Assembly (NCBI RefSeq): GCF_023015625.1
Contig: NZ_JALKAH010000003.1
Span: forward strand, 1-64,000
DNA length: 64,000 nucleotides
Reading direction: 5' to 3'
Source: Yoonia sp. F2084L
GTDB lineage: Bacteria > Pseudomonadota > Alphaproteobacteria > Rhodobacterales > Rhodobacteraceae
Of the stretch, positions 53,560 through 61,689 are shown in pieces. Both the position numbers and the translations under genes were made by a program. The notes beneath the pieces are model-generated. The model ran no database searches and had not been told where the DNA came from. It was given only the letters and a program-made list of their open reading frames with translations. The stretch's first letter is position 1. Each line of letters begins with the position of its first letter.

Positions 53560-54162
53560 TTAAGGCTGTAAGAGCTTTGCATAAAGCGTATCCAAAAACA
53601 CGCTGGCCCCGTCATAAGGCGCTTTTTCACCCAAAACCGCCCGCACTTGCACATCAAAGTCCGCATAGTGCTGCGTGAAGGCCCAGATCGAGAAGATCAG
53701 ATGATGCGGGTCCACATCAGCGATCTTTCCATCGTTGGCCCATGCTTTGATGATCGCAGCCTTTTCATCGACGAGGGTCTTCAAGTCAGTTCGCAGCGTG
53801 TCTTCGATCCGCGGCGCGCCTTGCAAAATCTCGTTGGCCCACAGCCTGCTTTCGCGCGGATAATCGCGGCTCAGGGTCAGTTTGCGCTGAGCATAAGCAA
53901 TGATTTCCTGAACCGGGTCGCCAGTACCATCCAGCGCCTTCAACGGATCAAGCCATGTGTCCAAAAGCCGTTCCAGAAGGGCCGTATGGATCGATTCCTT
54001 TGACGGAAAATAATACAGCAGATTGGGCTTCGACAGCCCCGCTGCGTCCGCGATCTGATCCAGCGTCGCCCCGCGAAACCCGAACTGCGAAAAGACATCC
54101 AGACCAGCGGACAAGATTGCTGCGCGGTTGCGTGTCTGGATCCGGGTCGGCGGTTTGGTCAT
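53560..54162 (-). CDS. rutR: TetR-family regulator, RutR-like
   Basis: This 200-residue TetR protein has the N-terminal helix-turn-helix ATLDQIADAAGLSKPNLLYYF and a C-terminal ligand domain with the RutR pattern WANEILQGAPRI and FSIWAFTQHYADF. In E. coli RutR senses uracil/thymine and binds TTGACCAnnTGGTCAA; a perfect copy of that site lies in the divergent promoter region (54288-54303). It is therefore the likely regulator of the pyrimidine degradation genes here. Confidence 0.88.
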   Translation of the reverse strand: MTKPPTRIQTRNRAAILSAGLDVFSQFGFRGATLDQIADAAGLSKPNLLYYFPSKESIHTALLERLLDTWLDPLKALDGTGDPVQEIIAYAQRKLTLSRDYPRESRLWANEILQGAPRIEDTLRTDLKTLVDEKAAIIKAWANDGKIADVDPHHLIFSIWAFTQHYADFDVQVRAVLGEKAPYDGASVFLDTLYAKLLQP

Positions 54163-54287
54163 GCCAATCCTTTGCTCAAATTTCAGGCGTCAGCAGGGCG
54201 GCATGCCCTGTTTTGCCAGCTTTGGTTGCATCTGCCTGCAATCCGAGCGGAAAACTTGACTGATACACCCCCTCTGTTAGCGTTGTT

Positions 54288-54303
54288 TTGACCACTTGGT
54301 CAA
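54288..54303. promoter_or_regulatory. RutR-type operator
   Basis: TTGACCACTTGGTCAA is a perfect palindrome (two-base centre) matching the known RutR consensus exactly. It lies between the divergent rutR-like gene (start at 54162) and the amidase gene (start at 54325), 21 bases before the latter, so bound repressor would block that promoter and may also affect rutR itself. Confidence 0.85.
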
Positions 54304-54324
54304 ATGCAAGCAAAGGAGCCCCCC

Positions 54325-55575
54325 ATGCCAGCCCCCGGAGAGAACCTGCGTATCAATGGCGAACGGCTGTGGGACAGCCTGATGGAAATGGCCAAGATCG
54401 GGCCAGGCATTGCAGGGGGAAACAACCGCCAAACCTTGACCGACGAAGACAGCGAAGGCCGCCATCTGTTCCAGACGTGGTGCGAGGCGGCGGGTTGCAC
54501 GATGGGCGTTGATGAGATCGGCAATATGTTCGCGCGGCGCGAAGGAACGGACCCGGATGCGCTGCCGGTTTATGTTGGCTCGCATTTGGACACGCAGCCG
54601 ACGGGTGGTAAGTATGACGGTGTTTTGGGCGTGTTGGGTGGTTTGGAAATTCTGCGTACCCTCAATGACCTTGATATCAAGACCAAGCACCCGATTGTCG
54701 TGACCAATTGGACGAATGAAGAAGGCACGCGTTATGCCCCTGCGATGCTCGCCTCTGGCGTCTTTGCAGGCAAACATACGCTGGAATGGGCCAACGACCG
54801 CGTGGATGCGGATGGCAAACGTTTCGGTGATGAACTGGAGCGAATCGGCTGGAAGGGCCACGAAAAGGTCGGTGACCGCAAGATGCATGCGTTCTTTGAA
54901 CTGCACATCGAACAAGGGCCGATTTTGGAGGCCGAGGATAAGGATATCGGCGTCGTCACCCACGGTCAGGGCCTGCGCTGGATCGAATGCACGGTGACCG
55001 GCAAGGAAAGCCATACCGGATCAACCCCGATGCATATGCGCAAGAATGCAGGGCGTGGTTTGGCGCTGGTGACGGAACTGGTGCATGAGATCGCGATGAA
55101 GAACCAACCAAATGCCGTGGGTGCGATTGGGCATATTGATGTCTATCCGAACTCACGCAACATCATCCCCGGCAAGGTCGTCTTTACCGTCGATATGCGG
55201 ACGCATCTTTTGGACAAGTTGAATGGCATGGTGGCAGAGTTCAACAAACGTGCGCCGAAGCTTTGCGAAGAGATCGGTGTCGAATTCTCATGCGAGATTG
55301 TCGGCCAATTCGACCCGCCTGCCTTTGACGAAGGCTGCGTGAAGGCCGTGCGCGACGCGGCCGAACGGTTGGGCTATAGCCACATGGATATCGTCTCGGG
55401 CGCGGGACACGATGCCTGCTGGATCAATGACATCTATCCGACAGCGATGGTGATGTGCCCTTGCGTGGACGGGCTAAGCCACAACGAGGCGGAAGAGATT
55501 TCGCCGGAATGGGCAGCGGCGGGAACGGATGTGCTGTTTCATGCGGTCGTCGAGACAGCGGAGATAGTTGGCTAA
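54325..55575 (+). CDS. beta-ureidopropionase-type amidohydrolase (M20 family)
   Basis: This 416-residue zinc enzyme of the hydantoinase/carbamoylase family has HLDTQPTGGKYDGVLGVLGG (His-Asp metal ligands), NEEGTRYAPAMLASGVFAG (Glu ligands), HIEQGPILE (His ligand) and GAGHDACWI near the C-terminus. It probably hydrolyses N-carbamoyl-beta-alanine to beta-alanine, the last step of the reductive pathway. The ATG at 54325 follows AAAGGAG and is preferred over that at 54304. The RutR site lies just upstream. Confidence 0.9.
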   Translation: MPAPGENLRINGERLWDSLMEMAKIGPGIAGGNNRQTLTDEDSEGRHLFQTWCEAAGCTMGVDEIGNMFARREGTDPDALPVYVGSHLDTQPTGGKYDGVLGVLGGLEILRTLNDLDIKTKHPIVVTNWTNEEGTRYAPAMLASGVFAGKHTLEWANDRVDADGKRFGDELERIGWKGHEKVGDRKMHAFFELHIEQGPILEAEDKDIGVVTHGQGLRWIECTVTGKESHTGSTPMHMRKNAGRGLALVTELVHEIAMKNQPNAVGAIGHIDVYPNSRNIIPGKVVFTVDMRTHLLDKLNGMVAEFNKRAPKLCEEIGVEFSCEIVGQFDPPAFDEGCVKAVRDAAERLGYSHMDIVSGAGHDACWINDIYPTAMVMCPCVDGLSHNEAEEISPEWAAAGTDVLFHAVVETAEIVG

Positions 55576-55576
55576 A

Positions 55577-55634
55577 GGGGGCGCTGCCCCCGGCCTGCGG
55601 CCTCCCCCGAGGTATTTGAGAACATGAGAAGATG
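55577..55634 (+). repeat. intergenic repeat family A, copy 3
   Basis: The hairpin GGGGGC GCT GCCCCC (55577-55591) starts directly after the amidase stop. The core (55609-55634) reads GAGGTATTTGAGAACATG, then AGAAGATG. Here the ATG is followed by only two codons and a stop. It sits inside the pyrimidine operon, between the amidase and dihydropyrimidinase genes. Confidence 0.75.
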
Positions 55635-55669
55635 AGGGCCTGCGCAAGGGCCGACAGGGAGAGAAGATC

Positions 55670-57124
55670 ATGACCAAAGTCATCAAGAACGGCACTATCG
55701 TCACGCATGATTTGACCTATCAGGCTGATGTCCTGATCGACGGCAGCACGATTGTCGAGATTGGCCCGAACCTGAAGGGCGACGAAGAACTGGACGCGAC
55801 AGGTTGCTATGTCATGCCCGGCGGGATTGATCCGCATGTGCATCTTGAGATGCCTTTCATGGGCACCTATTCCAGCGATGATTTCGAAAGCGGCACCCGC
55901 GCGGGCCTCGCCGGTGGCACAACGATGGTTGTGGACTTCTGCCTGCCCAATCAGGGCGAAAGCCTGCTGGATGCAATCAAGCGCTGGGACAATAAATCGA
56001 CCCGTGCGAACTGTGATTATTCCTTCCACATGGCCGTGACATGGTGGGGCGAGCAGGTTTTCAACGACATGGAAACCGTGGTCAAAGATCGCGGGATCAA
56101 CACATTCAAGCACTTCCTCGCCTACAAGGGCGCGCTGATGGTGAATGATGATGAGCTGTTCTCATCCTTCAACCGCCTGTCAGAGCTGGGCGCCATCGCG
56201 ATGGTCCACGCCGAAAACGGTGATGTCGTGGCCGAGATGACGGCGAAACTGCTGGCAGAGGGCAATACCGGGCCAGAGGCCCACGCCTATTCGCGCCCTT
56301 CACAGGTTGAAGGCGAAGCGACCAACCGTGCCATCATGATCGCCGATATGGCGGGTGTGCCGCTTTATGTGGTGCATACGTCCTGCGAAGAGGCGCATGA
56401 GGCGATCCGCCGTGCCCGTCAGCAGGGTAAGCGCGTTTGGGGTGAGCCCCTGATCCAGCATCTGACGCTGGATGAGAGCGAGTATTTCAACAAAGATTGG
56501 GACCACGCTGCGCGCCGCGTCATGTCGCCGCCGTTCCGTAACAAGCAGCATCAGGATAGCCTTTGGGCTGGGTTGCAGTCCGGATCCTTGTCGGTTGTTG
56601 CCACTGACCACTGCGCCTTTACCACCGAGCAGAAGCGCACGGGCGTGGGTGATTTCTCGAAAATTCCGAATGGCACAGGCGGGCTTGAAGATCGGATGCC
56701 GATGCTGTGGACCCATGGGGTTGAAACGGGTCGCCTGACACCGAATGAGTTTGTGGCCGTGACCTCGACCAACATCGCGAAGATCCTGAATTGCTATCCC
56801 AAGAAGGGCGCCGTTCTGGTTGGCGCCGATGCCGATCTGGTGGTCTGGGACCCGAAGAAATCCAAGACGATCACGGCGGGGACGCAGCAATCTGCCATCG
56901 ACTATAACGTGTTCGAGGGTAAGGAAGTGACTGGCCTGCCGCGCTTTACCCTGACGCGCGGCCATGTGGCGATCCATGACGGCGAAGTGCGCACGCAGGA
57001 AGGCCACGGCAAGTTCGTGAAGCGCGAGGCGAATACGCCGGTGAACAAGGCGCTGTCGTCATGGAAAGAACTGACCGCGCCGCAGCCCGTGAAGCGGACG
57101 GGTATTCCGGCCACGGGGGTTTAA
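55670..57124 (+). CDS. hydA: dihydropyrimidinase
   Basis: This 484-residue amidohydrolase of the dihydropyrimidinase/hydantoinase family opens dihydrouracil to N-carbamoyl-beta-alanine. It has the metal motif GGIDPHVHLEMPFMG, the carbamylated Lys in FKHFLAYKGAL, VHAENGDVVA, and ATDHCAFTTEQK near the C-terminus. GGGAGAG precedes the ATG. With PreTA and the amidase it completes the reductive route to beta-alanine. Confidence 0.95.
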   Translation: MTKVIKNGTIVTHDLTYQADVLIDGSTIVEIGPNLKGDEELDATGCYVMPGGIDPHVHLEMPFMGTYSSDDFESGTRAGLAGGTTMVVDFCLPNQGESLLDAIKRWDNKSTRANCDYSFHMAVTWWGEQVFNDMETVVKDRGINTFKHFLAYKGALMVNDDELFSSFNRLSELGAIAMVHAENGDVVAEMTAKLLAEGNTGPEAHAYSRPSQVEGEATNRAIMIADMAGVPLYVVHTSCEEAHEAIRRARQQGKRVWGEPLIQHLTLDESEYFNKDWDHAARRVMSPPFRNKQHQDSLWAGLQSGSLSVVATDHCAFTTEQKRTGVGDFSKIPNGTGGLEDRMPMLWTHGVETGRLTPNEFVAVTSTNIAKILNCYPKKGAVLVGADADLVVWDPKKSKTITAGTQQSAIDYNVFEGKEVTGLPRFTLTRGHVAIHDGEVRTQEGHGKFVKREANTPVNKALSSWKELTAPQPVKRTGIPATGV

Positions 57125-57132
57125 CTATTAGC

Positions 57133-57378
57133 ATGTTGCCCTGCGTCTGTTGTGGTTGTCTTACCATCGAGGAGAAGGACTGTTGGGAAATCTGCCCAGT
57201 TTGCTACTGGGAAGATGATCCTCTGCAATCTAAACATCCAGATATGCCGGGAGGCGCAAACGGAGTGAGTTTGATCCAAGCTAAAGCCAATTATTCGGAT
57301 TTTGGTGCGTCTGAAGAATCGATGCGGCCGAATGTTCGCAAACCGCTCCCTAGCGAATTACCTGAGGTATCAGTTTGA
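57133..57378 (+). CDS. CPCC-type cysteine-rich small protein
   Basis: This 81-residue protein matches the Cys-rich CPCC pattern (MLPCVCCGCLTIEEK, CWEICPVCYWEDD, GGANGVSLIQAKANYSDFGA); the first Pro of CPCC is Val here. Two Cys pairs could bind zinc. Its function is unknown. The gene lies inside the pyrimidine operon and its stop overlaps the TTG start of the ATPase gene. The base composition is visibly lower in GC than that of both neighbours, a sign of later insertion. Confidence 0.8.
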   Translation: MLPCVCCGCLTIEEKDCWEICPVCYWEDDPLQSKHPDMPGGANGVSLIQAKANYSDFGASEESMRPNVRKPLPSELPEVSV

Positions 57379-58151
57379 ATTCGACCATATCGGCCATTGG
57401 CCTCAACCTCACCTTCCAAACCAACGACGGCCCTGTGCATGCCCTTAAGGACGTGAACCTTGAGATCAATAAGGGTGATTTTGTCTCCTTCATCGGCCCG
57501 TCAGGTTGCGGCAAGACGACGTTCCTGCGCTGCATTGCTGGGCTAGAGCAGCCGACGGGTGGTGGCATCACCGTCAACGGGATGACCCCGGAAGAGGCGC
57601 GCATGGCGCGCGCTTATGGCTATGTGTTTCAGGCGGCTGGCCTTTATCCATGGCGCACCATTGGTGGCAACATCAAGCTGCCGTTGGAGATTATGGGGTT
57701 TTCCAAGGCCGAGCAGGCGGAGCGTGTGGGCCGGGTGCTGGAACTGGTTGATCTGGCCGGATTTGAGAAGAAATTTCCGTGGCAATTGTCCGGTGGCATG
57801 CAGCAGCGCGCCTCGATTGCGCGCGCGTTGGCGTTTGATGCGGATATCCTGCTGATGGACGAACCCTTTGGTGCGCTGGATGAGATTGTGCGCGATCACC
57901 TGAATGAGCAGTTGTTGCAGCTGTGGGCGCGGACGGAAAAGACGATTGGGTTTGTGACCCACTCGATCCCAGAGGCGGTGTATCTGTCGACCAAGATTGT
58001 CGTCATGTCCCCGCGTCCGGGGCGGATCACGGATGTGATTGATAGCCCGCTGCCCAAAGAGCGGCCTTTGGATATTCGTGATAGTGCCGAATTTATCGCT
58101 GTGGCGCACAGGGTGCGTGACGGTCTGCGGGCGGGGCATGTGGATGACTAG
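57375..58151 (+). CDS. ABC transporter ATPase (nitrate/sulphonate/nucleobase-type)
   Basis: This 258-residue ATPase of the SsuB/TauB/ThiZ-like group has Walker A GPSGCGKTTF, the signature LSGGMQQRASIARAL and Walker B ILLMDEPFGALDE with the switch His in THSIPEAVYLS. The start is a TTG at 57375 overlapping the CPCC stop (TTGA). With the two permeases and the binding protein downstream it forms an importer that most likely supplies pyrimidines or their breakdown intermediates. Confidence 0.88.
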   Translation: MNSTISAIGLNLTFQTNDGPVHALKDVNLEINKGDFVSFIGPSGCGKTTFLRCIAGLEQPTGGGITVNGMTPEEARMARAYGYVFQAAGLYPWRTIGGNIKLPLEIMGFSKAEQAERVGRVLELVDLAGFEKKFPWQLSGGMQQRASIARALAFDADILLMDEPFGALDEIVRDHLNEQLLQLWARTEKTIGFVTHSIPEAVYLSTKIVVMSPRPGRITDVIDSPLPKERPLDIRDSAEFIAVAHRVRDGLRAGHVDD

Positions 58152-58156
58152 GGGAT

Positions 58157-58189
58157 GCCTCCGGCGGAAGTTTGATTGGACGAAGAAAG
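58157..58189 (+). repeat. intergenic repeat family B, copy 3
   Basis: The 33-base unit, identical to the copies at 46882 and 50422, lies between the ATPase and the first permease gene of the same operon, so this spacer has been used as a repeat site even inside a transcript. Confidence 0.85.
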
Positions 58190-58202
58190 TCAGGGGGAGC
58201 GT

Positions 58203-59123
58203 GTGAAGTCTTTGCTGCCTGTCCTGACTGTTGTGGGGGCGATCCTTTTGTTTTGGGTCGTGTCTGTTGTGCCGATGAATATGCATCTGACCGCTGATCT
58301 GGCCCAGCGGCAGGATATTGTGGTGACGCCTGATACCCCTGTGGCGCGCCAAGATTATTCTGGGATCGGGTTGGCCCTGCGCAATACGCATTTGTTCGGG
58401 ATGACTTATACGCTGGAACGCCCACGTTTGCCGTCGCCGCATCAGGTGGCGGTTGAGATGTGGGATACCATTGCGATGAAGAAAGTGACGTCTCGGCGGT
58501 CGCTGGTTTATCATGGCTGGGTCACGTTGTCGGCGACCTTGCTAGGGTTTGCGATTGGGACGGGGTTGGGCATTTTGCTGGCTGTGGGCATCGTTTACAA
58601 CCGCGCGATGGATATGAGCGTGATGCCTTGGGCGATTGCCAGCCAGACCATTCCCATTTTGGCGCTTGCCCCGATGATTATCGTGATGCTGGGCTCGATC
58701 GGGATACAAGGGTTGTTTCCGAAGGCGGTGATCAGTGCTTACCTGAGTTTCTTTCCGGTCGTTGTGGGTATGGTGAAGGGTCTGCGGAGTCCTGATGCGA
58801 TGCAGTTGGATTTGTTGCGGACGTACTATGCCAGTCCGTCACAAGCGTTTTGGAAGCTGCGGTTGCCTGCGTCTGTTCCTTATCTGTTTGCTTCGCTCAA
58901 GATCGGGATTTCGGCCTCTTTGGTAGGCGCAATTGTCGCCGAGTTACCAACTGGGGCACGTGCCGGGTTTGGTGCGCGCATGTTGGTCGGTGATCAGTAC
59001 GGACAGCCAATGGTCACATGGGCGGCTCTTTTCGCGGCTGCGATTACAGCGGCAGCTTTGGTTGGGTTCTTTAGCTTGATTGAGCGTTGGACCCTGCGCC
59101 GGATGGGGATGCACGCGGCATGA
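58203..59123 (+). CDS. ABC transporter permease, first copy
   Basis: This 306-residue permease has a first span near the N-terminus, a long exported loop (about residues 25-95), then the BPD_transp_1 core with the loop LRTYYASPSQAFWKLRLPASVPYL cut here to RTYYASPSQAFWKLRLP. The GTG at 58203 is preferred because GGGGGAG lies just before it; an in-frame ATG at 58176 lies in the repeat. It ends in an ATGA overlap with the second permease gene. Confidence 0.88.
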   Translation: MKSLLPVLTVVGAILLFWVVSVVPMNMHLTADLAQRQDIVVTPDTPVARQDYSGIGLALRNTHLFGMTYTLERPRLPSPHQVAVEMWDTIAMKKVTSRRSLVYHGWVTLSATLLGFAIGTGLGILLAVGIVYNRAMDMSVMPWAIASQTIPILALAPMIIVMLGSIGIQGLFPKAVISAYLSFFPVVVGMVKGLRSPDAMQLDLLRTYYASPSQAFWKLRLPASVPYLFASLKIGISASLVGAIVAELPTGARAGFGARMLVGDQYGQPMVTWAALFAAAITAAALVGFFSLIERWTLRRMGMHAA

Positions 59124-59971
59124 CGGGGACGGCGATCATCAGTGCTTTGGCCGTTTGGGGGGCGGGCTGGTTTGTGAACGCGCGCCTTGCCAATAGTGCT
59201 GCCGCGCAAAGCAGGCTGGTGAAGCTTTTGGTGCCTGCCATCTTTGGTGTGACTTTGTTGATCATGTGGGAATTGCTGGTGCGCATGCTGGAGGTCAGCC
59301 CGGTGATCCTGCCACCGCCGACGATGATTGCCGCGCGTTTCGCAAGCGAACTGCCGATCCTTTGGGCGGACTTTCAGCAGACAATCATCAAGGGCGCCAT
59401 GACAGGCTATATCATTGGAATGATTGTCGCTTTTGCCGTGGCGATTTTGGCGGATCGGTCCGATTTCCTGACGCGGGGGATTTTGCCTGTTGGTGGTTTT
59501 ATGGCGGCCCTTCCGATTGTGGGCACCGCGCCGATCTTTGTGCGCTGGCTGGGAAGCGATTGGCACTCAAAAGCGGCGGTTGTTGCCGTTATGGTGTTTT
59601 TTCCGATTTTGGTGAACACCGTTGCCGGCCTGCGTGATACGACAGCCATGCAACGTGACCTGATGCGCACCTATGGGGCGGGATACTGGGCTACGTTGTT
59701 CAAACTACGCCTGCCCGCTGCGATGCCGTTCATCTTTAACGGGCTTAAGATTGCGACCACTTTGGCGCTGATTGGGGCCATTGTTGCCGAATTTTTCGGC
59801 TCTCCCACCGTCGGTATGGGCTTTCGTATCTCTACCTCGGTTGGGCGGCTTGCGCTTGATATGGTCTGGGCCGAGATTGTTGTCGCAGCAATTGCGGGAA
59901 GCGCACTTTACGGGCTGGTGGCATGGATTGAAGGACGGGTGACATTCTGGCACCCATCGCAACGCAAGTAA
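59120..59971 (+). CDS. ABC transporter permease, second copy
   Basis: This 283-residue permease is coupled to the previous gene (ATGA). It has about six to seven spans and the EAA-type loop LMRTYGAGYWATLFKLRLPA. PPPTMIAARFASELP before the core is typical of this group. The two permeases probably form a heterodimer. A small hairpin (59983-59995) separates it from the binding protein gene. Confidence 0.88.
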   Translation: MTGTAIISALAVWGAGWFVNARLANSAAAQSRLVKLLVPAIFGVTLLIMWELLVRMLEVSPVILPPPTMIAARFASELPILWADFQQTIIKGAMTGYIIGMIVAFAVAILADRSDFLTRGILPVGGFMAALPIVGTAPIFVRWLGSDWHSKAAVVAVMVFFPILVNTVAGLRDTTAMQRDLMRTYGAGYWATLFKLRLPAAMPFIFNGLKIATTLALIGAIVAEFFGSPTVGMGFRISTSVGRLALDMVWAEIVVAAIAGSALYGLVAWIEGRVTFWHPSQRK

Positions 59972-60023
59972 CGGGACTAAGCCCCTCAAAGAGGGTAAAT
60001 GAAACTGACTAGGAGGTCATGAT

Positions 60024-61016
60024 ATGAAGAAGTTAATGATGGCGGCAGCGTTTGCTGCCGGATTGGGCGGAGCCGCACACGCCGATGGGCATGCCAATGA
60101 CGTGACACTGCAATTGCAGTGGGTCACGCAGTCTCAGTTCGCGGGCTACTATGTGGCGCTTGAGAACGGGTACTATGAGGAGGAAGGGCTGAATGTCACC
60201 ATCCTGTCTGGCGGTCCTGATATCGCGCCACCTCAGGTTCTTGCCGGCGGCGGCGCCGACGCAATGCTGAATTGGATGCCATCGGCGCTTGCGGCCCGCG
60301 AACGTGGTTTGCCTGTGGTGAACATTGCCCAGCCATTCAAGACCTCGGGCCTGATGCTGACATGCTGGAAGGACACCGGCATTGAAAGCGTTGAGGATTT
60401 CCGCGGCAAGACCATTGGTGTTTGGTTTTTTGGCAATGAATACCCGTTCCTCAGCTGGATGAGCCAGGCAGGGATTCCAACGGATGGCGGAGAAGACGGC
60501 GTGGCGGTTCTGCGTCAGGGCTTTAACGTTGACCCGCTGCTGAACCGCGAGGCTGACTGCATTTCGACCATGACGTACAACGAATATGGTCAGGTGCTGG
60601 ATGCCGGTGTATCCGAGGACGAACTGGTGACGTTCAAATATGAAGACCAAGGTGTCGCCACGCTTGAGGACGGCATTTATGTGCTGGAAGAAAACCTCGA
60701 AGATCCGGTGTTTGTTGACAAAATGGTCCGCTTTGTCCGGGCGTCGATGCAAGGTTGGAAATGGGCTGAAGAAAACCCCGAGGCGGCCGCTGGCATCGTG
60801 CTGGATTACGATGAAACCGGTGCACAGGGCGAGGCGGCCCAAATCCGTATGATGGGAGAGGTTGCCAAGCTGACCGCTGGGTCGGACGGGTCGCTTGATC
60901 CGGCGGACTTTCAACGGACAGTTGATACGCTGCTTGCCGGTGGGTCCGATCCTGTCATCTCGCAGCAGCCAGAGGGCGCTTGGACCAGCATGATCACAGA
61001 TCAGGCGTTGAACTAA
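60024..61016 (+). CDS. ABC transporter substrate-binding protein (NMT1/THI5-like)
   Basis: This 330-residue periplasmic protein has a signal peptide (MKKLMMAAAFAAGLGGAAHA) and the NMT1/THI5-like pattern for pyrimidine-type ligands: LQWVTQSQFAGYYVALENG, GGPDIAPPQVLAGGGADAM, FRGKTIGVWFFGNEYP. The family includes thiamine-precursor and riboflavin binding proteins. Given its place behind the pyrimidine degradation genes, it may bind uracil, thymine, hydantoins or a related compound. AGGAGG precedes the ATG. Confidence 0.88.
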   Translation: MKKLMMAAAFAAGLGGAAHADGHANDVTLQLQWVTQSQFAGYYVALENGYYEEEGLNVTILSGGPDIAPPQVLAGGGADAMLNWMPSALAARERGLPVVNIAQPFKTSGLMLTCWKDTGIESVEDFRGKTIGVWFFGNEYPFLSWMSQAGIPTDGGEDGVAVLRQGFNVDPLLNREADCISTMTYNEYGQVLDAGVSEDELVTFKYEDQGVATLEDGIYVLEENLEDPVFVDKMVRFVRASMQGWKWAEENPEAAAGIVLDYDETGAQGEAAQIRMMGEVAKLTAGSDGSLDPADFQRTVDTLLAGGSDPVISQQPEGAWTSMITDQALN

Positions 61017-61028
61017 GGCGTAAACCTA

Positions 61029-61052
61029 GTCCCGGGCCCAGCGGCCCGGGAC
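61029..61052 (+). terminator. perfect GC-rich hairpin after the importer operon
   Basis: GTCCCGGGCC (61029-61038) pairs perfectly with GGCCCGGGAC (61043-61052), loop CAGC. A second, weaker hairpin (61074-61092) is followed by TCTTT. Together they probably end the pyrimidine operon. Confidence 0.75.
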
Positions 61053-61221
61053 GCCTGACCTTAAGCCAGAAGGCCTCGGGCTATGCCCGGGGTCTTTGCA
61101 TATGAAAACGGCATGTCACAAAGGTTTGAGGTCGTTTTGACGCATGATCCGCGCCTGTGCCTCGAAATCACGGTCTCATGTGCTAGACTTTTAGCGCACC
61201 CATGTATCGCGGAGTTTTTCA

Positions 61222-61689
61222 ATGAAGCCTTCCTTGATCACAAGACGCACCGCCATCGCCCTCAGCGGGGCCGCCCTGATGACGCCTGCGAATGCCGCTG
61301 GCCTTGCGCCCACGCCAACGATGCGTGGTGGTGCAAACAACTATCGCCCTGATGCTCCGATTGTGGACCGCATTGGTGGCGGTGGCTTTTGGATGACGGG
61401 GACTGTGCGCCGGGCCGGTGATGGCGCGCCATTGCCGGGGCAGCGCATTCAGATGTGGGCCCATACCACCGAAGGGCATGAACGCGATGCGCATAGTCAT
61501 GGGGCGACATTGACTGATGCCAATGGGCAGTTCCGGCTTGAAATGCCGCAGATAGTACCGGCATTTGGGCAGGCGCACGGGCATTTGGCCTATGATAGTG
61601 GGACGTTCAAAACCGTGTTCTTGCGCCCGTTGCTGGAGAGCCCGAGTGACACCACCCTCAACGTAGACTTCGTGCTTGAGCCTGCCTGA
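61222..61689 (+). CDS. Tat-exported intradiol-dioxygenase-fold protein with changed metal site
   Basis: This 155-residue protein has a twin-arginine signal (TRRTAIALSGAAL) and aligns in outline with intradiol dioxygenases: TGTVRRAGDGAPLPGQRIQMW, TLTDANGQFRLEM, and AHGHLAYDSG in place of PAHIHF. His119 and His121 match the two His ligands of that family, but the positions of the two Tyr ligands appear to hold His86 and Phe115. A cluster of extra His residues (81, 86, 91, 93) may form another metal site. So it is probably not a true ring-cleaving dioxygenase. It overlaps the next gene by 14 bases. Confidence 0.7.
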   Translation: MKPSLITRRTAIALSGAALMTPANAAGLAPTPTMRGGANNYRPDAPIVDRIGGGGFWMTGTVRRAGDGAPLPGQRIQMWAHTTEGHERDAHSHGATLTDANGQFRLEMPQIVPAFGQAHGHLAYDSGTFKTVFLRPLLESPSDTTLNVDFVLEPA

